DNA of 64,000 nt, from positions 62,001 to 126,000 of the forward strand of contig NZ_VTTP01000012.1 in the NCBI RefSeq assembly GCF_008364845.1, read 5' to 3'. The notes below the pieces were generated by a model. That model saw only the letters and a list, made by a program, of their open reading frames with translations. It was not told the origin of the DNA and ran no database searches. Source of the stretch: Actinotalea subterranea. GTDB taxonomy: Bacteria; Actinomycetota; Actinomycetes; Actinomycetales; Cellulomonadaceae. Numbering within the stretch: position 1 is the stretch's first letter; every line of letters starts with the position of its first letter. The position numbers and the translations under genes were made by a program. Positions 16,482-24,822 of this stretch are shown one piece after another.

Positions 16482-17572
16482 CGGGCCTCCTCGATGTGTC
16501 GCGCGACGTCGTCGAGGGCCGCACCGATCTGGGCGGCGACCGACGAGACCACCGCTGCCGCGCCGGGCGGGAGCGCGCCGTCGGCCAGCCGTGCGGAGAT
16601 CTGGCCGAGGTCGGCCCCCACGGCATCCTGCACCATCGCGGGGGCGACCGACCGGGCCAGGGCCCTGCGCAGGTGCGCGGCCGTCGCCTGGTCGAGGTCG
16701 GGCCGGCCCAGGTGGTCGGCGAGCTCCGCCCAGACGGGCATGGTGCGCGCGTGCAGGATGAGCGGGGTGCGCTTGCCCTCGCGCAGGTCGGACAGGTTGC
16801 TCTTGCCGGTCTCCGCCTCGGGTGCGAACACCCCGAGCAGGTCGTCGACGAGCTGGAACGCGCGGCCGAGGAGGCGGCCGAGGCCGTCGAGCTCCTCGAG
16901 CACGGCACGGGGTGCGCGCGCGAGCACGGCGCCCGCGCGCAGCGGCGCCCGGAACGAGTACATCGCGGTCTTGGACTCCGCGACGAGCAGCGACTCCTCG
17001 AGCGTCGGCGCCTCGAGGCCGAGGCCGAAGGCCGTGTCCGCGAGCTCGCCACCGGCGGACACGAGCAGGGTCTCGTCGAGCAGGTCACGTAGGGCGTCCC
17101 GCAGCTCCGCGGGCACGGGCGCCCCGCCGATGAGCCGGTGGGCCTGGCTCAGCGCGAGGTCGCCGGCGAGGACGGCCGCGGCCTCGGACCAGCGCAGGGC
17201 CTGCTCGGAGCCGTGCCCGGCGCCCAGCACCTCGGCCCGCATCGTGGCCGCGAGGTTCGGCTGACCGCGGCGTACCGTGTCGTGGTCGATGAGGTCGTCG
17301 TGCACGAGGAAGGACGTGTGCAGCATCTCGAACCCGCACGCCACGGCCACGGCCGCCTCGCGGAGGTCGCCGCCGAGGCCGGCGTGGGTGCGCAGCACCA
17401 TCGCCGACCGGAACCGCTTGCCGCCGCGCACGCTCCGCTCGATCTCGCGCCACAGGAGCACGTACCGGGGCCCGAACTGCCTGGCCCGCTGCGACGCGTC
17501 GTCGAGCACGTGCGTGAGCAGGCGCTCGACCTGCTCGTCGAGGTCGGTCTCGGTGAGCGTCGTCGTGCTCAC
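16466..17572 (-). CDS. crtE: Geranylgeranyl diphosphate synthase (polyprenyl synthetase)
   Basis: 368 residues. First Asp-rich motif: HDDLIDHD; second: LVDDLLGVF; the GGKRFRSAMV region binds IPP. It builds the C20 precursor from IPP and allylic diphosphates. The GTG at 17572 is preferred because it overlaps the idi stop by 4 bp; an upstream in-frame extension would overlap idi much more. Context makes the carotenoid role likely over a menaquinone or general GGPP role. Confidence 0.92.
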   Translation of the reverse strand: MSTTTLTETDLDEQVERLLTHVLDDASQRARQFGPRYVLLWREIERSVRGGKRFRSAMVLRTHAGLGGDLREAAVAVACGFEMLHTSFLVHDDLIDHDTVRRGQPNLAATMRAEVLGAGHGSEQALRWSEAAAVLAGDLALSQAHRLIGGAPVPAELRDALRDLLDETLLVSAGGELADTAFGLGLEAPTLEESLLVAESKTAMYSFRAPLRAGAVLARAPRAVLEELDGLGRLLGRAFQLVDDLLGVFAPEAETGKSNLSDLREGKRTPLILHARTMPVWAELADHLGRPDLDQATAAHLRRALARSVAPAMVQDAVGADLGQISARLADGALPPGAAAVVSSVAAQIGAALDDVARHIEEARCPPA

Positions 17573-18105
17573 GGAACGCCGCCCTGGAGGTGCGGGAGGT
17601 CCACCGCGGAGCTGACGAGCCAGGGGCTGAACGCCCAGGGGGCCGCGTCGATCGCCCGGCGCAGGGCGTCGGGCTCGACCCACGCGTGGTCCATGACCTC
17701 GTCGGGGTTCGGCCGGGGCAGGCCCACGGCCCGCGCCGTGTGGACGGGGCAGATCTCGTTCTCGACGATGCCCGACGCGTCGGTCGCGCGGTACCGGAAG
17801 TCGGGGGCGACGAGGCGCACGTCGGCGAGCTCGAGGCCGAGCTCGTCACGCGCGCGCCGCCGCACGGCGTCCTCCATGGACTCGCCGGGGCCGGGGTGGC
17901 CGCACACGCTGTTGGTCCACACGCCGGGCCACGTCTTCTTGGCGAGGGCACGCCGCGTCACGAGGACCATGCCGTCGGCGTCGAGCACGTGGCAGGAGAA
18001 CGCGAGGTGCAGCGGGGTGTCGTGGGTGTGCACGGTGGCCTTGTCGGCGGTGCCCACGGGCTCGCCGTCCTCGGTGAGGAGGACGACCGTCTCGGCTGTC
18101 GTCAT
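17569..18105 (-). CDS. idi: Isopentenyl-diphosphate delta-isomerase, type 1
   Basis: 178 residues, Nudix-fold. Catalytic Cys lies in NSVCGHP and catalytic Glu in VENEICPV; the Nudix-like helix GESMEDAVRRRARDELG follows. It interconverts IPP and DMAPP and supplies the allylic starter for CrtE. First gene of the carotenoid operon; ATG is preceded by GGGGAAGGGG. A palindromic operator lies 39 bp upstream. Confidence 0.95.
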   Translation of the reverse strand: MTTAETVVLLTEDGEPVGTADKATVHTHDTPLHLAFSCHVLDADGMVLVTRRALAKKTWPGVWTNSVCGHPGPGESMEDAVRRRARDELGLELADVRLVAPDFRYRATDASGIVENEICPVHTARAVGLPRPNPDEVMDHAWVEPDALRRAIDAAPWAFSPWLVSSAVDLPHLQGGVP

Positions 18106-18141
18106 GGTGGGCCCCTTCCCCGCGCCGGGTCCGCCGCGGAA

Positions 18142-18161
18142 ATACTCAGTATGCTGAGCAT
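18142..18161 (-). promoter_or_regulatory. Palindromic operator of the carotenoid operon
   Basis: On the plus strand ATACTCAGTAT (18142-18152) and ATGCTGAGCAT (18151-18161) are overlapping palindromes; the core is CTCAG-TATG-CTGAG (18145-18158). Read toward idi, the site is ATG-CTCAG-N4-CTGAG-TATT, nearly the same as the site before the TspO-like gene at 32758-32771. It lies between the divergent idi and glycosyltransferase genes and could control both. The binding protein is unknown. Confidence 0.65.
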
Positions 18162-18280
18162 ACCTGGCGGCTGGCGTGCGACGCTCCCCGTCGAGCGTCG
18201 GCCACGTCCCCCTGCGACCCTGGACCCCCATCGTCCGCCCTGAGGGCCCGCGCTGCGACAGGAACGGGAGAGGAGGTGCC

Positions 18281-19027
18281 ATGGCACCCACGCTGTCCGT
18301 CGTCATCCCCGTCAAGGACGACGCCCTCGCGCTGCGCCGGTGCCTGGCCGCCCTGGCCGACCAGACGCTCGCACCCCTCGAGGTCGTCGTCGTGGACAAC
18401 GGCTCGCGGGACGACAGCGCAGCCGTCGCCACCGACCACGGCGCACGCGTGGTCACCGAGCCCGCCCGCGGCATCCCCGCCGCCGCGAGCACCGGCTACG
18501 ACGCCGCGCTCGGCGACGTCGTCGTGCGCTGCGACGCCGACACCGTGGCCCCGCCCGACTGGCTCGAACGCATCGAGGCCCAGTTCGCCGCCGACCCTGC
18601 GCTCGACGCCCTCACGGGCGCCGGACGGTTCTACGACGTCGGGCCGCTGCAGGCCGCCGTCGTCGGCCGGCTGTACCTCGGGGCGTACTACGCGTCCATG
18701 CACGCCGCGCTCGGCCACCCGCCGCTCTGGGGCTCCAACATGGCGATGCGCCGCTCGTCCTGGCTCCGCGTCACCGGCACCGTCCACCGCACCGACCCGG
18801 AGGTGCACGACGACGCCGACCTCGCCTTCGCGCTCGGTCCCCGCACCCGCATCGTCCACGACCGGACCCTCGTCGTCGCGGTCTCCGGCCGTTCCCTGCA
18901 CGGGCGCGCCCAGCTGCGCCGACGCTTCGCCCGCGCCTTCCACACCCTCGCGGTCAACTGGCGCCGCATGCCCCCATGGCGGCGGTGGGCCGAGCGCTCA
19001 CGTGCGCACCGGGGCTCCGCCACCTAG
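18281..19027 (+). CDS. Family 2 glycosyltransferase
   Basis: 248 residues. GT-A fold: LSVVIPVKDDALALRRCL at the N-terminus, VVVDNGSRDDSA, and the metal/nucleotide site RCDADTVAPPDWLE (DxD type), with a later WGSNMAMRRSSW acceptor region. The substrate is unknown. The ATG has an AGGAGG box 5 nt upstream. It is divergent from the carotenoid operon across the shared operator, so a role in glycosylating the C50 carotenoid is possible but unproven; cell-wall or polysaccharide synthesis is equally open. Confidence 0.85.
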   Translation: MAPTLSVVIPVKDDALALRRCLAALADQTLAPLEVVVVDNGSRDDSAAVATDHGARVVTEPARGIPAAASTGYDAALGDVVVRCDADTVAPPDWLERIEAQFAADPALDALTGAGRFYDVGPLQAAVVGRLYLGAYYASMHAALGHPPLWGSNMAMRRSSWLRVTGTVHRTDPEVHDDADLAFALGPRTRIVHDRTLVVAVSGRSLHGRAQLRRRFARAFHTLAVNWRRMPPWRRWAERSRAHRGSAT

Positions 19028-19037
19028 CGTGGCGCCC

Positions 19038-19826
19038 ATGCGCATCGTCATCGCCGGAGGTCACGGCCAGATCAGCCTGCGTCTGACGCGCCTGCTCGCG
19101 CAGCGCGGAGACACCGTCGTCGGCCTCGTCCGGAACCCCGACCACGCGCCCGACGTCGTCGCCGCCGGTGGCCAGGCAGGCCTGGTCGACCTCGAGCGGG
19201 CCACCGTCGAGGAGCTCGCCCCGATGCTCGCGGAGGCCGACGCCGTCGTGTTCGCCGCCGGTGCCGGGCCGGGCTCGGGCGCCGCCCGCAAGGACAGCGT
19301 CGACCGGGGCGCCGCGGTGCTCCTCGCGGACGCCGCTGAGCGCTCGGGCGTCCGCCGCTACCTCCTCGTGTCCTCCATGGGCGTCGACTCCGTCGAGCAG
19401 GTGGCCGACGACGTGTTCCGGGCCTACCTGCACGCCAAGGCGGCCGCGGAGGGCGAGGTCCGTGGCCGCGACCTCGACTGGACGGTGCTGCGGCCCGGCG
19501 GCCTGACCGACGAGCCGGGCACCGGCCGTGTGCGCCTCGAGTCCCGCACGGAGCAGGGCCAGGTCAGCCGGGACGACGTCGCCGCCGTGCTCGTCGCGCT
19601 CCTCGACGAGCCCGCGACGGCCGGCCTCACGCTCGAGCTCGTCGCCGGCAACGACCTCGTGGATGCCGCCGTCCAGGGTGCCGCGCGCGGCGAGCCCGGA
19701 GACGCGTCCGCGAGCGCCATCCGCGAGGAGGCCACCGAGCTCGAGGACGACGGTCACGCGGCCGGCCTGCCCCGCGGGCCAGAGGACATCCCGCCGGGGC
19801 GGGGGCGGCACCGCGCGGACGACTGA
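19038..19826 (+). CDS. NAD(P)-binding SDR-like oxidoreductase
   Basis: 262 residues. Rossmann motif MRIVIAGGHGQISLRLTRLL with an atypical GGxGxI, then VVFAAGAGPGSG and YLLVSSMGVDS; the Tyr-Lys dyad is replaced by YLHAKAAAE as in the NAD(P)H-binding/NmrA-like atypical SDRs (YwnB/HSCARG group). The last 55 residues form an acidic, Gly-rich tail outside the fold. TAGCGT at 19025-19030 lies 7 nt before the ATG, suggesting a leaderless transcript. Substrate unknown. Confidence 0.85.
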   Translation: MRIVIAGGHGQISLRLTRLLAQRGDTVVGLVRNPDHAPDVVAAGGQAGLVDLERATVEELAPMLAEADAVVFAAGAGPGSGAARKDSVDRGAAVLLADAAERSGVRRYLLVSSMGVDSVEQVADDVFRAYLHAKAAAEGEVRGRDLDWTVLRPGGLTDEPGTGRVRLESRTEQGQVSRDDVAAVLVALLDEPATAGLTLELVAGNDLVDAAVQGAARGEPGDASASAIREEATELEDDGHAAGLPRGPEDIPPGRGRHRADD

Positions 19827-19978
19827 GCTCTCGCGGCCGCCTGGCCGCGGGGTGGGAGCGTGGCCGGGCCAGCGGGTGGGGTACGACCGGGCCGCGGCTC
19901 GGATCGTGGCAGCAGCGGACCGGCCTGCGCCGAGAAGCGCGCACGGCGAGCCGTCCGGCTACCGGCGGACAGGCAGCC

Positions 19979-22900
19979 TCAGGCCGCGCACGCTCCGAGC
20001 GGCTTCCACAGGTCGGGGATCTGCGGCGGGATGTAGTACGCGGTCTCGCTCCGGAGGCGCTCGTAGTTGATGAAGTCGTACGAGACGACGGCGCCCTTGG
20101 CGTAGAAGGCCCCCTGGACCCACACGGGCTCGCACTCAGGCAGCAGGCGCGTGGTCTCGGAGATGGCGTCCACGCCCTCGGCGCTCGCCGTAACCGTCAC
20201 CGCGCGGTCGGGCGCCTGCCCACGGACCAGGAACGACATCGAGAGCGTCGCATCGGCGCCGACCTCGAGCGGGGCGGTCCGCGTGCACGTCGCGGGGGCG
20301 TTGCTGCCGTGCACGGCGAGACACTCCCAACCCGTTCCTGACGGTACGGACTCCCACAGCACCGCCGGAGGCAGGGTCACCGTGACGGCAACCCCCGTGA
20401 GCGGCGCCTCGCCGTCGTTCCCGACGGACGCGCTGAACTCCTCGACGCGGCCGCTGATGTAGCCGTGGTCGGCCGGGACGGTCAGTGCGAGACGACCGGG
20501 CTCGAGGACGGTCACGGACAGCTCGTCGCGGAGCACGGCAGCGCCGGGCGCCGTCGCGTCCAGGGTCACGCGGTGGGCTCCGTTGCTCGCGGACCCGGGC
20601 ACCACGACGTCCAGGGGGACAGTGGTCGCGCGTGCGCCGACGCCAGGTGCGACGGGGACGTCGGTGCACACCTGGGAGGGCGCGCCGCACGAGCGCCAGG
20701 CACCGCCCGCCGCGTTCCACCCGTTCGGGAACGTGACGGTCGCGCTCGCGTTCGCCGTCGTCCCGCCGTGGTTCTCGAGCACCACGCTCGTCGTGTGGAC
20801 CGCGCCGCGGCCGACGCGGGCGTCGCCGCCGATCGAGGCCACGAGCTGCGCAGGAGCAGAGGTGATCGTCACCGGGGCGACGGCCACGGCCGGGCCCGCC
20901 GCCGGGACGTGCACCTGGACCTCGGCCGCACGGGCGACGTCCAGCAGGCCCGTGCCCGCGGTCAGGTCGGGGACTGCGGCACGCAGGGTCAGCGACAGCG
21001 GCTGGGCGCTCTTGGGCGCGAGCGCCGGGAGCGTGCAGGCCAGGGCACCCGAGCTGGGGGCGCCGCAGGACCACGGCGCCACGCCTTCGATCGTCACGCC
21101 GGCCGGGAGGCCACCGGGCACGGCGACGGTCGCCGCGACATCGCGCGCCGTCGTCCGGCCCTCGTTGCTCACGGGGACGGTGACGGTCGCCGCCTGGACC
21201 GCGCTCGTGCTTCCGGTCAGGGTCGTGGCACCCGAGGCTGCGCCGATCACGACGTCCGCCGGGGCGGAGGCGACGCGCGCGGGCTTGAACGTCGGCGTGG
21301 GGCGCTGCGAGGCGCCGGGGGCCCAGGTGGCCATGCCGATGGAGAGGTCGCGGCTCGCGTCGAGGGTGCCGTCGTCCGCGATCAGCACGGCTGCGCGCAG
21401 CGTCGCCGAGTCGCCAGGTGCGAGGTCACGCGTCGTGCACGTCGCGGTCGTCGCGGTCGACCGGACGCACGCCCAGCCGCCCGTCGACACGGCCGCGCGG
21501 GACGCCCCTGCGCCGCCCGTGACCGGGGCCAGGGCCCGCACGTCCCACCCGACGCCGTCGGCGAAGACGAACTCGGTGCGCACCTCGTCCGCGCTGCCCG
21601 TGCCCCTGTTCTCGACGGTCACGCTGACGACCTCGGCGACCCCCGCCGTCAGGGCCAGCTCACCCGGCTCCTGCACGACGAGGTCGGGCGTCGGCGTCGG
21701 GTCGTCGGCCGGGTCGTCGGCTGCCGGGCCCGGCACGACGGCGGGCGGCCTCGTCGAGCCGCTCGTCTGCACGGCGGAGTCGTCGTCGGGGATGTTCGTG
21801 GGGTCGGTCAGGTCCGCCGGGGGCTCGACCACGGGCTGCGTCGGCTGCGTCGACGGCTCCGCGGTGGGCTGCGTGCGAAGGTCGGCGTCGTCGTCGGCCG
21901 TGCCCGTCGTGTCATCGGCGTCAGGGCTCGGGGTCGCGTCGGCGACGGCCGGCGGGTCCTGCGAGAACGCGCCGAGGCTGCCCGCGACGCCCACGGCCCC
22001 GCCGACGACGACGACGCCCGCCACCGCCAGGCCCAGCGCCCCGGCGGGCACGGCCGCGAGGAGACCCGCGAGGCCGCTCGCGGCACCCACGGCAGTGGCA
22101 GTGGTGGCCGCTGCTCCCGCGCCCACACCCGCGCTGACCGCTGTCGCTCCCGCTCCTACGCCGGCACCCGCAGTCCCGGCACCCGCACCGACGCCCGCAG
22201 TCCCGGCGCCCGCACCGGCACCGGCACCTGCCGAGCCGGCACCCGCACCCGCACCGCCCGCGCCTCCGGCACCACCCGCACCACCGGAGCCAGCACCCAC
22301 GCCCGCACCCGAGCCGGCCGTCGACGAACCCGCCGTCGCGCCCGTGCCGCCACCCATCGCCGCACCGACACCGCTGCTCGCGGCGATGCCGCCCGTCGCA
22401 GCGGCCGCACCGGCAGCGCCACCGAACCCGAGTCCCTGCAGGACCGCGACCGCCACGGCGCCGAGCACCAGCGGACCGATCACGGCGCGCATGCCGTGGT
22501 TGACGTCACCGAGCTCCAGGACGAGCGCACGGCACGCGCCGCACTCCTCGAGGTGGCTCTCGACGAGCGCCGTCTCGCGCTTCGCGAGGCCACCACGCAC
22601 GTAGGCGCCGAGCTTCGCGTTGACGATCGTGCACGCCTCGCCCGCGGGGGCCGCGAGGTGCTGCTGGAGGTACGCCTGGCGCAGGCCCTCGCGGGCGCGG
22701 TACGCCAGGGCGGCGACGCCGTTGGCCGTGAGGCCGAGGACGGGCGCGATCTCGGCAGGGCTGAGCTCCTCGACCTCCGTGTACCAGAGGACCGCCTGCC
22801 ACCGCTCCGGCAGCGACTTGTAGGCCTGCGAGACGATGCCCCGCTCGAACCCCGCGAGCGCCGGCTCCTCGGTCGACGCGGCCGCGGGCACGGCAGCCTC

Positions 22901-23224
22901 GAACAGCTCGAGGTCGTCGCTGGGCCGCGCACGTCGGACGGCCTCGACCCGGTCGAGCGCGACACGGCGCAGGACCGTGAAGAGGTAGGCACGGAAGGCG
23001 ACATCGGGACCGCCGCCGCCCTGGATCGCGGAGAACACACGCGAGAAGGCGTCCGAGACGGCGTCCTCGGCGTCGGCGGAGGAGTTCGAGTACTGGCGGG
23101 CGACCGCGCGCGCGGCACCGGCGTGACGCTCGTAGAGCGTGCCGAACGCAGCCGACTCGCCGCTGCGGACAGCGGTGATCAGCTCGGCGTCGCTCGAGAG
23201 GTCCCACGCGCTGCCGACACTCAC
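19979..23224 (-). CDS. Membrane-anchored ECF sigma factor fused to anti-sigma zinc finger, repeat ectodomain and CBM-like module
   Basis: 1081 residues. Domains in order: sigma region 2 (about 14-95, AELITAVRSGESAAFGTLYE), region 4 (about 135-190, LSPAEIAPVLGLTANGVAAL), a zinc-finger anti-sigma-like motif H224-x3-C228-x2-C231, a hydrophobic helix (about 247-265), a Gly/Ala-rich spacer (about 266-385), a second hydrophobic segment (about 385-415), a Pro/Thr/Asp-rich linker, several CARDB/DUF11-like beta repeats (about 515-1020), and a 50-residue C-terminal module with the WVQGAFYAKGAVVSY ... LWKPLGAC pattern of CBM5/12 chitin- or cellulose-binding domains. GTG at 23224 is chosen because AAAGGGG lies 6 nt upstream. 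The likely job is to sense an external polymer and release or activate the sigma domain. Two hydrophobic segments leave the topology open. Confidence 0.88.
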   Translation of the reverse strand: MSVGSAWDLSSDAELITAVRSGESAAFGTLYERHAGAARAVARQYSNSSADAEDAVSDAFSRVFSAIQGGGGPDVAFRAYLFTVLRRVALDRVEAVRRARPSDDLELFEAAVPAAASTEEPALAGFERGIVSQAYKSLPERWQAVLWYTEVEELSPAEIAPVLGLTANGVAALAYRAREGLRQAYLQQHLAAPAGEACTIVNAKLGAYVRGGLAKRETALVESHLEECGACRALVLELGDVNHGMRAVIGPLVLGAVAVAVLQGLGFGGAAGAAAATGGIAASSGVGAAMGGGTGATAGSSTAGSGAGVGAGSGGAGGAGGAGGAGAGAGSAGAGAGAGAGTAGVGAGAGTAGAGVGAGATAVSAGVGAGAAATTATAVGAASGLAGLLAAVPAGALGLAVAGVVVVGGAVGVAGSLGAFSQDPPAVADATPSPDADDTTGTADDDADLRTQPTAEPSTQPTQPVVEPPADLTDPTNIPDDDSAVQTSGSTRPPAVVPGPAADDPADDPTPTPDLVVQEPGELALTAGVAEVVSVTVENRGTGSADEVRTEFVFADGVGWDVRALAPVTGGAGASRAAVSTGGWACVRSTATTATCTTRDLAPGDSATLRAAVLIADDGTLDASRDLSIGMATWAPGASQRPTPTFKPARVASAPADVVIGAASGATTLTGSTSAVQAATVTVPVSNEGRTTARDVAATVAVPGGLPAGVTIEGVAPWSCGAPSSGALACTLPALAPKSAQPLSLTLRAAVPDLTAGTGLLDVARAAEVQVHVPAAGPAVAVAPVTITSAPAQLVASIGGDARVGRGAVHTTSVVLENHGGTTANASATVTFPNGWNAAGGAWRSCGAPSQVCTDVPVAPGVGARATTVPLDVVVPGSASNGAHRVTLDATAPGAAVLRDELSVTVLEPGRLALTVPADHGYISGRVEEFSASVGNDGEAPLTGVAVTVTLPPAVLWESVPSGTGWECLAVHGSNAPATCTRTAPLEVGADATLSMSFLVRGQAPDRAVTVTASAEGVDAISETTRLLPECEPVWVQGAFYAKGAVVSYDFINYERLRSETAYYIPPQIPDLWKPLGACAA

Positions 23225-23488
23225 GCGGACCCCTTTCTGCTCGGTCCGGGTCAGATGCGTCCTGCTCTGCACGGCGCCGTCGCTGCACCACTGGTGACCG
23301 TCGACGACGCCGACCTGCTTGTCACGGTCTGCCGCCCGCCACCCAGGGTCTCATGACACGCGCGCGCAGGCGCTAGTGCCCAAGGGTGACATCGGCAGCA
23401 GCCGTCTGGCACTCATCGGCAGCCCGCCCGAGGAAATGAGGTGTCCGAACCGGCGTCATAGGCACGGACCTGACCGCTCTCATCCCCC

Positions 23489-24256
23489 GTGACGGAGACC
23501 GAGCAGCTCCACGACGCGGGCGCAGTGGCCTTGCGTGAGCAGTGGCGTGCCGTGACGGTCGACGCCGTCTGGCTGCGGCCCGGCGACTGGTACCACCCGG
23601 CCGTCGACGCGCTCGTCGAGGCCATCGTGAGCGGCGGGTCACCCCTTGCCGCAGCCGCGCGGCTCGGCGAGTCCCGAGGGGCCGCGGGCGTCGGCATCGC
23701 GGAGACCCTGGACGACGTCGCTGCGCTCTACGGGCTCATCGGCCTCGAGCCGGGCCTCGACGTCGTGCGCGCGCTGTGCGAGGGCTGGGCCGTGGCGGTC
23801 GAGGGGATCCCCGTCCAGGCCGCGTGCATCGAGCCCGAGTCCGGCCTGCCGACCCTCGAGTACCTCGCGGTGCGGCTCGGCGAGACCTACGGGGCCGCCC
23901 GCAAGCACGCGCACCACGCCTTCCTCACGCACTGCCTCGTGCTCGTCGACGTGGCCACCGAGGAGCTGCCCGCCTGGCGTCGCATGGCACGGTCCGCCGC
24001 GATGGGTCGGGCCCTGAGCAGCGCACTGGTCCCGGGCCACCCCATGGCGGCCCTCGGCGGCGGCGCCTTCGCCGTCCTCGTCGCCCGCGACTTCGACCTC
24101 GGCGAGACCGTGCGCCTCATGCGCGACCAGGTGAACGAGCAGGCCGCGCAGCTGCAGATCAGCGACCTGCTGCGCCAGCCGCCGCGCATCTGGATCGAGC
24201 CGCTCCCCGAGACCCACGAGCGTGCCGTCGACCTCCTCAACCACCTGCGTCGGTGA
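23489..24256 (+). CDS. Degenerate GGDEF-domain protein
   Basis: 255 residues, GTG start, no clear ribosome site. The C-terminal half resembles a GGDEF domain: EPESGLPTLEYLAVRLGE matches the DxLTGLxNRRYL entry motif, and LGGGAFAVLVAR sits where GGDEF should be. With GGGAF the diguanylate-cyclase active site is lost, so a nucleotide-sensing or purely structural role is more likely. The N-terminal 100 residues are unrecognised. It is divergent from the giant sigma factor across 264 bp with no other gene, so the two may be co-regulated or act together. Confidence 0.6.
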   Translation: MTETEQLHDAGAVALREQWRAVTVDAVWLRPGDWYHPAVDALVEAIVSGGSPLAAAARLGESRGAAGVGIAETLDDVAALYGLIGLEPGLDVVRALCEGWAVAVEGIPVQAACIEPESGLPTLEYLAVRLGETYGAARKHAHHAFLTHCLVLVDVATEELPAWRRMARSAAMGRALSSALVPGHPMAALGGGAFAVLVARDFDLGETVRLMRDQVNEQAAQLQISDLLRQPPRIWIEPLPETHERAVDLLNHLRR

Positions 24257-24342
24257 CCCGCCGCACCCCCTGAACGTCCCCCGGTCGCGAGCGGGGCCGC
24301 ACCGGCACCACGCCGATGCGGCCCCGCTCACGGCGTTCCGGG

Positions 24343-24759
24343 TCAGTCGCGGTGCGCGGGGCGCCACACGACGAGCGCACCGGTCGACGTGACGCGCGCG
24401 GGCCGGTGGCCACGGGGCACGGCGACGACCTCGCCCTGGGGCCCCGCGGTGAAGACCCGACGGCCGGGGTCTGCGAGGGTTCGCAGGAGCTCGACCTGCT
24501 GCTCGAGGCGCTCGACCTCGCTCTCGAGCGCGAGGATGCGCTTGATGCCGGCGAGGTTGATGCCCTCGTCCTGGGAGAGGCGTTGCACCTCGCGCAGCGT
24601 CGCGATGTCCCGCAGCGAGTAGCGGCGGCCCCGGCCGCGCGTCCGACCGGGCGAGACGAGCCCGAGCCGGTCGTACTGGCGGAGCGTCTGCGGGTGCATG
24701 CCTGCGAGCTCCGCGGCGACGGAGATCACGAAGGCCGGGGCGTCGTACGCCATCGACAT
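24343..24759 (-). CDS. hspR: Heat-shock repressor HspR (MerR family)
   Basis: 138 residues. N-terminal MerR winged helix (FVISVAAELAGMHPQTLRQYDRLG, here split by residues 8-31; wing GRGRRYSLRDI), then EINLAGIKRI-like DEGINLAGIKRILALE and a coiled coil (about 80-105). HspR represses the dnaK operon by binding HAIR elements, two of which lie upstream of dnaK here. ATG at 24759 is preceded by GAGGAGG. Last gene of dnaK-grpE-dnaJ-hspR, which gives autoregulation. Confidence 0.95.
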   Translation of the reverse strand: MSMAYDAPAFVISVAAELAGMHPQTLRQYDRLGLVSPGRTRGRGRRYSLRDIATLREVQRLSQDEGINLAGIKRILALESEVERLEQQVELLRTLADPGRRVFTAGPQGEVVAVPRGHRPARVTSTGALVVWRPAHRD

Positions 24760-24822
24760 CGCGTCCTCCTCACTCCTCGTCGGGTGCCGCCGCACGCCTC
24801 ACGCGCACGGCGGCACGTCCAC

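Noticed and set aside
13816-17088. 1090-residue open frame covering crtI, crtB and part of crtE on the minus strand
   Set aside because: Only the last 586 residues are CrtI; the rest is Arg/Pro/Ser-rich out-of-frame translation of crtB and crtE, whose own frames are clearly real.
22150-22400. Repetitive GGCACCCGC-like DNA that could suggest a CRISPR array
   Set aside because: It is the in-frame Gly/Ala spacer of the sigma fusion; there are no constant repeats with unique spacers.
20465-23356. 963-residue plus-strand open frame opposite the sigma factor
   Set aside because: Composition (Arg/Gly/Asp-rich, no motifs) is that of a high-GC antisense shadow; the minus-strand frame has full domain structure.
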